Both the position numbers and the translations under genes were made by a program. From Limnoperna fortunei (taxonomy: Eukaryota > Mollusca > Bivalvia > Mytilida > Modiolidae), in NCBI GenBank assembly GCA_944474755.1, contig OX104113.1:20213563-20277562 (forward strand): a stretch of DNA of 64,000 nt, read 5' to 3'. Below, piece by piece: positions 55,186 through 64,000 of this stretch (its first letter is position 1; the number at the start of each line of letters is the position of its first letter). The notes under the pieces were generated by a model. That model had not been told where the DNA came from. It saw nothing but the letters and a program-made list of their open reading frames with translations, and made no database searches.

Positions 55186-55625
55186 CTAGTAATAAATTTG
55201 TGTTTTGATAAGAAAAAAATCAAAGATACCGATTAATATTCCATGCGGTGCGTTCAGGTGCTCCGGAAGTGATTCTTTCAAATCTTGCCAATGTAAAACC
55301 TTGATAAGTAGCATTCTGTCAGCGGAGACTGTATCATCAAGAAAATCGCGATAGGCTCTTGAGAACCTGACCGATTGGGAGATGTATACTCCATTCGCAA
55401 TAGAAAAATTAACATCATCCGTTTTGTCGTAAAGTTTTGTTCTAAAGCGACCTTCATTGGCCATTTACATATGTAGTTTAGGTATGAGGCAGACCTAGCT
55501 GTCTCTATAAAACCTTAATTTCAAGTTTAATGTGGCAGATTCGGTCTTCATATTCAGTTGAATTATTCAATGAACGGATGTCATCTTTATAGCGGAGCGT
55601 GAAATTGAAGGAGATGGCTAACCTT
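55186..55625 (-). pseudogene. Penelope-like RT fragment, minus strand
   Basis: From 55620 downwards: FNFTLRYKDDIRSLNN (the RT catalytic YIDD box, here YKDD), then EDRICHIKLEIK, then after a stop EGRFRTKLYDKTDDVNFSIA and NGVYISQSVRFSRAYRDFLD. The 92-codon ORF at 55186-55464 is the tail of this remnant, not an independent gene. Same family as 12.75-15.2 kb. Confidence 0.75.
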
Positions 55626-55639
55626 TTGGACCTAAAACT

Positions 55640-57470
55640 ACATATTTGTATCTTGGTTTTAGTGGAAGCAGAGTTGAATCAATTCTTTTAATTTGTGTTA
55701 CCTTATTTTCTGTTATAGTACTATGATGAGTTACAAAGTCAAACTTTCTAACACTATTGCATAAAAAGAGTGACCTAGACTGCAGGTTCTCTTAAGCTTA
55801 CAGATCGAACTAGATGTGGATGCTAGAAATTTTTACGCCATCTCTGGAGTTTACAGTTTCTCTGAGCTTGCTGCACATACATTTAATGACAAAAGTTTTG
55901 ATGATTTCTGTTTTTACAATTGGAAAAGAATTTAGGGTTTGTGTTCACAGTGAAAGTGTTCTGTACTTTTTAAGTTAAATTGTACTTTTTCCTACACGGG
56001 ATTCTCATTTACGTTCATGTTTGCGGGAATCCCAACGTGGTTTACAAGGCCTCTAAAATGCTATGAAAAGGTTTTTGGTCTATCACCCTGTCGTACATAC
56101 TGTTGTCGTCTGTCTTTGTCTCTGTTTGTTACAATTTCGTTTTTTGGCGACGGAAAATTCTCTTCTGTTAATAAACAAAAATTCCACTTTAAAGTAAGCC
56201 TTTCGCTTCTGTTTTAAGTTTTCTTTGAAATGAGGCAAAGGTCTACTCCTGTCGTTGACCTTTTGTAGGAAATTGTTTATTCTCACATTTTCGCGCTCTT
56301 TAAAGTTGACGAATAAACATAGTATGTATATAGGAAAATTGAACTTTTCTCTATGTACTTCATGCCGGAACGTCGTGCTCGATGGTATTGCACAGGTACC
56401 TTAATTTTCGGTTTTGGCTTAAAGACGACGTCTAGAATACGTTCAGTTTCTTTTAACTCTTAATCCTAAGTTGTTATCTTATCATATTTTTAGGCATCTT
56501 TTTTGTAAAGCAATGTGTTTTTTTATAGAAATCTAAGTCATCTTGCAGTCGCTATTGTCCATTTTCATATTATTTGCTTGTTTTAAATTCGATGTTTGCG
56601 AAACACATTTCACTGTTTCAATTTTTTTTATCTTTTATCGTGAGAGTTTTCACAAATGGTGTCTACCTTCTATACCAGCACATCTATTTTGTTATTTGAA
56701 TCATGATTCATAGTTGAATTCATGCAAGGTTCCATACATTTTTGGATGTTGAATCTATTGTGAATATGCTGATCATTGGTAAAATTGTCTATTTTGTATT
56801 AAAAATAGACAATCATTAACCGGGAAGTTATGCATTGAAAGGCGTTTGGAATTTCCTTTGTATTTGTAATCGAGTCATTTTCCATTTTTTTATCATTGTT
56901 TTTACATTGTCTGTACATAAATCATGAGCATTGTTTAATAATCTCTTATTAGTTATCTCACCGCTACTGTGTTGATTATTTTTAAAATATTTTTTATTTG
57001 TAATATGTTAAGTACAAATGCATTATACGATTTAACATTTTAAAGACATAATTCAAAATTTAGTGCATATACTGCATGTTAATAAAAATTGAAATAAGTT
57101 TCCGGTAGAAGTCTAGATTATACATTCACACACATACAGTCACGCACACACACATACACACACATCTGTTTTGATTATTTTTCTTCCTTTTCTTGTTTGA
57201 CTTCCATTCTTCTTTGGACTTTGAATAGTATTTCACTGCATAGTTTGTCGAACTCTTAAAGAAACATACACCGTATTCCATCATAATTTATCATTTTCCC
57301 TGGAGATAAAAAAAAATACTTGGCATCTTGTTCACACGTGCTCATGGTGTCCCACAGGGTTTTTGAAAAGTATAAGTTGCACCCGTAATAAACAGTAAAC
57401 ATGCCAAACGAATCTTGCTTTGACCCTAGCTAATTTGTTCACTCAAAAAGACCACTAGATAATTGACATT
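55640..57470. other. Intron interval without a supported gene
   Basis: AT-rich. It holds a CA-type microsatellite at about 57127-57170 ((CA)n with CACGCACACACACATACACA). ORFs at 56.0-56.3 kb on both strands lack recognised domains. Confidence 0.45.
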
Positions 57471-57484
57471 AAACATTTTATCTC

Positions 57485-57765
57485 TTAGAACCTTTGATTT
57501 TCAGCACTTTACATCACCTTGCCTCACGATAAACTAAAATCCCGTCTTAATGAAATGATACATAAAGCTTTCGCTTCCAAAAATATGTAGTTTACGATTA
57601 CAGCAGGTATTGATAATGTCATTTTTATTTAAAAACCCTCAATATTCTGAATGGCTTCAGATAATAAAGCCCTCAGAACTAGAAATGAAAGAAACCACAG
57701 AAACAGCTTCATCTACATCCTTTTTAGACTTTCAACTCAAACTAGAATTTACGACAACCTGGACG
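57485..57765 (+). pseudogene. Penelope-like RT fragment, plus strand
   Basis: TTGATTTTCAGCACTTTACA and TAAACTAAAATCCCGTCTTA match 14447-14500 (FDFSTLYTT..KLKSRL). Then NPQYSEWLQIIKPSELEMKE and TTETASSTSFLDFQLKLEF follow, the region just after the catalytic box. The catalytic segment itself is deleted. Confidence 0.7.
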
Positions 57766-57789
57766 TTTATAATTTAAATATTTTTTCTC

Positions 57790-58260
57790 ACTTATCCAGC
57801 AATATTGCAGCTTCTCCTGCATAAGGTGTCTATTTTTCTCAAAGGATTGTCTTTAGACAATTTTGTTGGTGTTCGTTATTTTGTTATTGGAACCGACAAC
57901 GAAAAATATAGCAACTACAGCAATGGTCCTAACTTGGTACAGGAATTTGAAAAAAATGGTGGGTTAAACCAGGCTTTATGGCATGCCAAATTTCCCGCTA
58001 TCATTACTGTAATATGTGACTTGGTTTGTTGATGAAAATGAATGGGAATCACTAGTCAGTAATAAATGTATCCAACAATATCGTAGCACATTCACTGTGT
58101 ACTGAATTCAAAACTTGGGAAAACTATCTGCAATCATATTTTCAAACTCAAACGAATATTATTTACAAAGTAAAATGGTATCTGTAGTAAAACTTATTAA
58201 AGGCGCGGACGAGTCTTTTTCTTGGCAAAAGTTGGTATATAAGTTGCCTATTAGCAGAGC
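57790..58260 (-). pseudogene. Penelope-like 3' end, minus strand (head-on with the previous fragment)
   Basis: The reverse complement matches 15095-15420: GACTCGTCCGCGCCTTTAAT, TTTTGAATTCAGTACACAGT and GGCATGCCATAAAGCCTGGT. So the RT C-terminus and 3' flank run opposite to the RT piece at 57485-57765. The plus-strand ORFs over it (57805-58032, 58115-58357) are incidental. Confidence 0.7.
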
Positions 58261-58544
58261 AGAGCATGGTGCCCGGCCACTATCTCAATTTGATGTTTGG
58301 CATCGCCCGACCACTATCTCAATGTCACTGTCCACTTCTGTAATAATGCATAAATAAGTTTGAATAAAGAGTATAGAGATTACTCATCTGTAGTTAATGA
58401 CAGGTAGGCTTCATCTGACCTTGACCTTGATTTAACTTTCCAGTTAGTACTTGGGTTAGGTCAGTTCTTCTGGTAGGTTACAATAGTTGCTATATAGGTT
58501 GTTAATTATTTAGTACAAGAGAGTCTGGTAGGCGCGAACCGACC

Positions 58545-58602
58545 TTGACTGATATAAGTCACTGCTACGGATGTACAATTCCACTACTCATATTAAATGC
58601 AG
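58545..58602 (+). other. Block conserved between the two genes (possible 5'-UTR exon of gene 2)
   Basis: ATAAGTCACTGCTACGGATG and TACAATTCCACTACTCATAT are shared with 42493-42535 upstream of gene 1. Here it ends ATGCAG|GTAAGAAT, an excellent donor, which gene 1 lacks at that position. It may be an alternative leader exon or simply a duplicated intron. Confidence 0.35.
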
Positions 58603-58683
58603 GTAAGAATTTTTGTGTGTCTACACATTTGTTTAAATTTTGTATGCTTGGATAGGGGATGACAGGATCCTGCGAGACTCTGG

Positions 58684-59151
58684 TCATCCTCACAAGTCAG
58701 GGTTTCTGTGTCCTCATGTGTCCACGAAACCCTGACAAACTTACCTAGGAAATTCCCGGGCTAGACGTCACTATTTTGATTGGCTACATCATACCTAGAT
58801 GTAGCCAATCAAAAGCTCGCTTTCATTCGCGGCTTGGTTAGGGGATATCCCGATGTCGAGTGTAAATAAACCAAACGGATGTGTTGCATAAACCACGTGA
58901 AAGTCAGTGTATGTATTTTGTACAATAGGGTTAATAGTTTGTTATTAATGCGTTATTTATTAGTTGCGTTACACTCAGGAATGAGTAAGAATGACTACTG
59001 CCAAATACTTGCTTCTTTCAAGCAATTTCATTAGTTGATAATTTGTAAGTTTGACGTCATATGAAAATCTTCTAGTCCGGGAATTTCCTGGCTAAGTTTG
59101 TCAGGGTTTCGTGGACACATGTGAACAAAGAAACCCTGACTTGTGAGGATG
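58684..59151. mobile_element. hAT-type MITE with 8-bp target-site duplication
   Basis: GACTCTGG is present on both sides (58676-58683 and 59152-59159). Long terminal inverted repeats start CATCCTCACAAGTCAGGGTT and continue over about 80 bp (GTCCACGAAACCCTGACAAA; GGAAATTCCCGG). The inside holds a perfect stem GATTGGCTACATC..GATGTAGCCAATC around 58776-58812. No transposase. An 8-bp duplication is the signature of the hAT superfamily. It lies 175 bp before the start-codon exon of gene 2. Confidence 0.85.
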
Positions 59152-59326
59152 GACTCTGGTATACCTGTACTTGCACTATAAACAACTATTATTTGTGTCA
59201 TTAGTGCAAAACAATGACAGAAATGAAAATTGAATTATCATAGATTTGCAGATCATAAATTGTATATTCCTTAACAAAATGTACATGAAATAAAGAAGTT
59301 TTTTTTATTGATAATGATTATTTTAG

Positions 59327-59858
59327 ATGTCGTTGCCGAAACAGCTGTCTGTACCTCAAAAAGAAAAACTTAACACATGGATCGGCAATGGGAAGAAGAG
59401 ATACACGTTAATATTTTCTGCTGCGATTAATGGGTGTGACCCCACGACCTTCCATACGAACTGCGACAACAAAGGACCAACTGTTACAATTATCTACAAC
59501 GTAAATGGAAACATTTATGGTGGCTATAATAGAATTAGTTGGATGTCTGGATCAGGGGAGTCTATTTATGACGGTGATGCTTTCTTGTTCTTGCTTAATG
59601 GTGGTCGGGGACAAAGGCCGAACAAATTTACTGTCAAATATCCAGAATATGCATTAACAATGGACAAAACTTGTGGCCCTGTGTTTGGTATAGGTCCAGA
59701 CCTTCTTACCTTTCAGAATTTGGTGACCAAAAAGTCAAATTCATTTCTGCTAAACAGTGTTATGTCCCCTTCGTCATTCCATATAAGTAATGAAACAGTA
59801 ACAGAAATAACAGGTGGCCAGTTTGCTGCTGAGGACGTGGTGGTCTATGCTGTAGAAG
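59327..59858 (+). CDS. Gene 2 coding exon 1: TLDc domain
   Basis: The ATG follows TTATTTTAG, as in gene 1. It encodes MSLPKQLSVPQKEKLNTWIG through the TLDc core to YAVE, with donor GAAG|GTTAGT. Most substitutions relative to gene 1 are conservative. Confidence 0.88.
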
Positions 59859-62800
59859 GTTAGTAGGATTAAAGAACTAACATGTTAACTAATGTTTCTT
59901 ATATAAAAAAAATGCTTATTATTATAAAGTTTGTATATTTTTTTATATAAGTATTGATTAGAAGGATTGGTAATCTTTACATATTTTTAGATTTGTCAGA
60001 GGAAGTTTCTTTACCCTCACCGTGGAGAGAAATAGACTTGCCAACATGGGATTCAGAGGTAAATTACATCTCTTTAAATTCTGTTACAAATTTTTAAAAA
60101 CAATCTGCTACTTAGCTACTATACAACCATTATTTGTAACTATACTACCAAATTTACGTAAAGATGAAATCCTTAATTCTGAACATCGGTATAACTCGTA
60201 ATATTTCGCTAGCTTTGAATAATGAAATAAAATATGATATACATTATTTGTTAAATTAAAATGTAAAATATTTAATACAATTGTTACAGCAATGGGTAAC
60301 TAAACGAACAGTACATGGAACACCAAGAACAGCTTTAATTCTTGGCGCCGATTGTTAAAACCATAGTTTGAACAAAATTTATATATAATTTTGTTGTCAA
60401 ATATTTAATTTTATTTTGTTGGCTACAGTTTAATAAATACCTAATGTTCCTTTTTAGTTGGTAAACTTGTTAAAAGACGAGATAGTGAAATACTGGCCTT
60501 TGAAAGACATGGACGTGTCTGAAAAGGTTATTCCATACGTCAATATACTGCTGCTGGGTCCAGTAGGAGCGGGGAAATCTAGCTTCTTTAATACACTGAA
60601 TTCTTTCTTTCGTGGAAGATTAGCAATTCAAGCAAGAGCTGGCAGTTCTGACACAAGTCTCACAAAATCGGTAAGTGTTCCAACAATTAAAAGTCATAAA
60701 AACTGATGAATAGTTTATGCTCATGTTTTAACCTGTTTTATTTTAGATGAAACATATTTTTACATCGACATCTTCAATACGAGTAAAAAAAATTGACGAC
60801 AAGTATAAATAGAAATAGTACCATGTCCTCCCTCAGTCTAAGCTAGATGTTTCAGTATTAATATGTCTTATAAATGCTTTATTTAAATTTGAATCACCAA
60901 ACACAAGCACATTCTTTGAAATTTTGAGATGCAAGTACATATGGTTTTATAATAATATTTGTATGTAATTTTATTATAAAATTGACAGTTCAACGTTTTT
61001 CCAATCATCTATGAACAACGACCTCTACGGTTCAGAATATGTGATTGCCGTGGATTCGACGACGCACAAGGTGTCGACGTATTTGATATAGAGGCAATTC
61101 TGGATGGAAATATGAAAAACAACTATACGGTTAGTATTACAGATTCTCAACAATATTTGAACCATAACACAGTTGTATTACTCATTCAGCTATCTTTGCG
61201 TATGTTGGTATATATAAAACAAAAGGATCTGTGTACATGGCTGCATTTGTTTCTATTTTTGTTAAAGTGTATGGGAGCTAGATTATATCAATTCGTGAGC
61301 ATATAGTGATGTATTACCAAACTTGTTTAAATAAAGTGACCAGCAAAATCCAATTATGTTCCTTGTCAAAATGCTTAGACGATAAACATGTACAAATATT
61401 TATGTTCAACACTATAATCAGCCGATTGCAGTGTAGTAATGAATGTTGCATATCGGTGAGTAAAAACAACTGCATAAATGCACTGTATATTAAATATAGT
61501 GACTAGCAAAATCCAATTATGTTCCTTGTCAAAATGCTTAGACGATAAACATGTACAACACTATAATCAGCCGATTGCGGGAAGTAATGAATGTTACATA
61601 TCGGTTAGTTAAAACAACTGCATAAATGTACTGTAAACGATTTCCATCAGCATTATCATTGGTACCTGATCAGAATCTAGAAACCATTATCATATATGGT
61701 TGTATTCTAGATCTTGTAACTATAGACTTATAAATGCTAACTTCATAGTTTACAGGGAAGACCCATATAACAAAAGACAGTCCATTCTACAGAAAAGAAC
61801 CTAAAATGCACGACAGGATTCATTGTGTTGCATTTGTTGTCGATGCTAACAACGACCCGGATTATCCAATGACTGAGCATGTTCAAGAACAAATTAAAAA
61901 AACTCAGGAAGTTATGAATCAGAAAAGTAAGTCTATAGCAGTTGGTTTTATCATATATATTGATACACCATTCTCCAGTACAATATTTTCTAATACAACA
62001 CGCTGTTATTGTATTCGTTTCTGAATTTTACTGATCGGTGAGGATATCAGACGACGATGCTACCCAAAACACAGCATGTTAAATGCGTTTTGTCTCTACA
62101 CATTTATAGCATATTTTTAATGTTAGAGTTAAATGTTTTATCCACATCATCTATAGAAAACTAAATTATTATTTGAAGTTATCATAATTTTTTAACTAAA
62201 TTATTATGTACATGTGTTATTGGAGACTTATCTGCGTTTTGGTTTGGGCCCTGTGGTGACTTTTATTAGCTCCAATTTAGCAATCGATTTAATTAGCAAC
62301 CGTGATACTTTACTCCCGGAGCACCTGAGTTCACCCATGATTTTATTGGGTACAGGTAACTGACTTTATTTTGTTGTGGTTTTTTTTGGATTTTTTTTGC
62401 ATTGTATATGTTTGTCTATATCCGGATTTTTAATTGTCAAAGTTTGTTAATTGAGGATACTTACAAAAAATATATCTACATACCAAATTTCAAAATAAAA
62501 TTAAGAAGTGCGTAAAAAGTTACTGAACATTCGGATCTTGTTGTTCGGTCGATTTTCTTGCAATTTTTTTCATTAAGAATGTTCGAGTCTTGCACTTTGT
62601 TTGAACCATTAGTTTTATATTTAGAGGTTACAGAAATTTTAACTTTAGACCTTGACTAGAAGGGTTTTCTACTAATCACTTGTTAATGTTTTTATTTACT
62701 TTTTACTTATTACTAACTGCAGTTGGCTAATGGTTACTTGTCATGTGTATTGAACGGCTGGAATGTGTTCATCATTTTGACTCAGTAGAAATGTCTTTTA

Positions 62801-64000
62801 AATTTCTCACTTAGAACATAGTATGTATCTTAATTTTTGTTCCAAACTATTAAATGCGATTTTCAATAATACTTACTTTCACCAAGTCAAATGTACAAGC
62901 ATGAATAGCATAGAAACCCGACCGAACAACATAAGCCAAAAGTCAAGGGACAGTTACAAATCTGGTATAGACAAACATAAACAGCACACTGACAAAAACA
63001 CAAAATACGCTGGAGCTGGTGGAATGTTGCTGTCGATGAACCGGAAGTTGACATTTGGAAAGTTGAAGTCATCACGTTGTCGCAGAGTCTAGTTTGTTGT
63101 TTTACCGCAGTCTATTTCTAGAAGTAGGTCTAAGTATTTTTATAGGCTTACCTTAGGGTATTGATGGTGTTTTTAATACCAAGCTCGATTGGGTAACTAG
63201 AATGCAATTAGTAACCTAATGGCATTGTTGAGGAACAAAACATCATCAATATAGCGGAATGTGAAATTAAAGGCTTGGTCCAGTGTCCTTTCTTTCTTCT
63301 TCAGCAGGCCTTCTAGGAACTAAGCCTTATAAGAGTACAAAATGAATTCTACAATGCGGTTACCTAAATGGTTGGTTTTTTAATAAGAGGAGTAAGCAAT
63401 AAATGCAAAATTTCCGACATTATTAGACAAATATCTAACAAAGGCATTATGGCAAGATTTTAGTTAAACTTAAGTTTTTTATTTCCTAACACAAATTACA
63501 CGTTTAACTCATTGTTAAAGCAAAGACTAGTAATCCGAAGGACGGAATATTCAGAAAAAGAAAACTGCTATAAAACCAAGATGTTTGCTTGGCATCAATA
63601 TCCCTCTTCTCTAAGCGAATTCCGTGAAATGTACGGAACTTCTAAAGTGACGTATCAATTGTTTACCCCAAAGGCTTGGATTCTTGCTGTAAAGGAAGTG
63701 AAATTTCACTAAAGGAGACGTAAGCTAATTTCTTTTGTCATAAACCTTTCATGTATCTTCATGGTTTGGTGTCAGTTGAAAGAAAGTCCTCAGTAAGAAA
63801 CTGCAGCACTGTTGTTGATGTAAAGTACTGGACTGTCTTGAATTCTTATGATACTTGTTGTGGTTTTCTGTTTAACTGATCTTTTAAATTTCAGGGGTTC
63901 CACAGCTGATTTTAATGAACAAAATAGATGGTCTGTCTCAAAACTTAAAGAAAGATATTTCACGTATCTTCTATAGTCCGGAAGTAAAAGAAAGAGTAGA
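59327..64000 (+). CDS. IFI44/IFI44L-like protein, gene 2 (tandem paralogue, 3' end outside window)
   Basis: Coding exons 59327-59858, 59991-60058, 60458-60670, 60989-61129, 61749-61926 and 63895 to the edge. Their lengths (532, 68, 213, 141, 178) match gene 1 except for one extra codon in exon 1 (LNGGRGQRPNK versus LDGPVQKPNK). All splice phases are the same. It has a TLDc domain (KKRYTLIFSAAINGCDPTTF; GNIYGGYNRISW), P-loop GPVGAGKSS, DCRGFDDAQG and NKIDG. The putative promoter is at 49.6 kb, giving a ~9.7 kb transposon-filled first intron. Cytosolic GTPase-like protein of the interferon-induced 44 family by homology; the immune role is inferred. The frame is intact to the window end, with roughly 70 residues of the C-terminus missing. 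Confidence 0.9.
59991..60058 (+). CDS. Gene 2 coding exon 2: linker
   Basis: Acceptor ATATTTTTAG, 68 bases encoding DLSEEVSLPSPWREIDLPTW then DSE, donor GAG|GTAAAT. Same length and phases as gene 1. Confidence 0.85.
60458..60670 (+). CDS. Gene 2 coding exon 3: GTPase G1 (P-loop)
   Basis: LVNLLKDEIVKYWPLKDMDV through the P-loop GPVGAGKSSFFNTLNSFF to SSDTSLTKS, donor TCG|GTAAGT. The exon starts with a Leu codon (TTG) after acceptor CTTTTTAG; this is not a translation start. Confidence 0.88.
60989..61129 (+). CDS. Gene 2 coding exon 4: GTPase G3
   Basis: FNVFPIIYEQRPLRFRICDC, RGFDDAQGVDVFDIEAILDG, NMKNNYT. Acceptor ATTGACAG, donor ACG|GTTAGT. 47 codons as in gene 1. Confidence 0.85.
61334..61635 (+). 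repeat. Tandem duplication (~163 bp) in intron 4 of gene 2
   Basis: TCCAATTATGTTCCTTGTCA, AAATGCTTAGACGATAAACA and ATAATCAGCCGATTG each occur twice. The second unit lacks about 16 bp after ATGTACAA. Gene 1 has only a single diverged trace (GACTAGCAAAATTCAAAT near 44758). The ORFs over it are not genes. Confidence 0.8.
61749..61926 (+). CDS. Gene 2 coding exon 5
   Basis: Acceptor CTTCATAG then FTGKTHITKDSPFYRKEPKM, HDRIHCVAFVVDANNDPDYP and MTEHVQEQIKKTQEVMNQK, donor AAAA|GTAAGT. A second AG six bases downstream (TTTACAG) could be used alternatively but would remove two codons relative to gene 1 and disturb the phase. Confidence 0.82.
61927..62820 (+). other. Intron 5 of gene 2, first part
   Basis: AT-rich with T-runs near 62380. 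No element recognised. Confidence 0.4.
62880..63310 (-). pseudogene. Penelope-like RT fragment in intron 5 of gene 2
   Basis: Minus strand from 63305: GLLKKKERTLDQAFNFTFRY then IDDVLFLNNAIR, the RT catalytic box in its canonical YIDD form. Stops and a frameshift follow, then YLDLLLEIDCG, then QRDDFNFPNVNFRFIDSNIP plus PAPAYF. It is a third orientation and position of the same family, also dead. Plus-strand ORFs over it are incidental. Confidence 0.75.
63311..63894 (+). other. Intron 5 of gene 2, last part
   Basis: A 66-codon plus-strand ORF (63512-63712) has no recognised domain and no splice sites. From about 63770 the sequence (GGTGTCAGTTGAAAGAAAGT) aligns with the end of gene 1's intron 5 (GGCTGTCAATTGAAAGAAAA near 46660), confirming duplication of the intron. 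Confidence 0.45.
63895..64000 (+). CDS. Gene 2 terminal coding exon, partial at window edge
   Basis: Acceptor TTAAATTTCAG then (R)VPQLILMNKIDGLSQNLKKD and onward to the window end. G4 motif NKID present. The stop lies outside. Confidence 0.85.

Overview
This window reads as nuclear DNA of a mollusc, most likely a bivalve such as a mussel. It is AT-rich and intron-bearing, with GT..AG splice sites. It is crowded with decayed retroelements, Tc1-like and hairpin (MITE-type) elements and tRNA-derived SINEs of kinds I associate with bivalve genomes. No bacterial-style operons, CRISPR arrays or rRNA genes are visible. The organism call is inference from repeat and gene families, not from a marker gene.

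Layout. (1) 0.9-9.8 kb is one very large, nearly perfect inverted repeat: two ~4.45 kb arms around a ~34 bp spacer. Each arm has its own inverted ends, a GGN tract and GC-rich islands that look like broken coding sequence. (2) 10.0-11.6 kb, minus strand, is a 506-residue coiled-coil ORF. (3) 12.7-15.6 kb is a decayed Penelope-like retroelement with GIY-YIG, linker and reverse transcriptase remains. (4) 15.6-36.0 kb is mostly dispersed repeats: several hairpin elements, LINE fragments, a TIR element, minisatellites and a SINE. One probable two-exon gene 3' end lies at 20.5-21.2 kb. (5) 36.6-38.6 kb holds a probable first coding exon and a small second exon of an unidentified gene. (6) 41.2-47.3 kb is a complete IFI44/IFI44L-like gene (TLDc domain plus P-loop GTPase domain). 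It has a TATA-type promoter, one non-coding exon, six coding exons (482 residues) and a polyA signal. (7) 49.5 kb to the window end is its tandem paralogue with the same exon structure. Its first intron has grown to almost 10 kb and holds a Tc1-like transposon, a LINE, Penelope-like fragments and a hAT-type MITE. Its last exon runs off the window.

The two IFI44-like genes share promoter, splice phases and most of their protein sequence, so they arose by local tandem duplication. In vertebrates this family is interferon-induced and antiviral, so the locus is probably part of an innate-immune gene cluster. The most unusual object is the giant palindrome. It could be a foldback-type transposon or a head-to-head duplication, and if transcribed it would make a ~4.4 kb double-stranded RNA hairpin. 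It could also be a fold-back assembly artefact.
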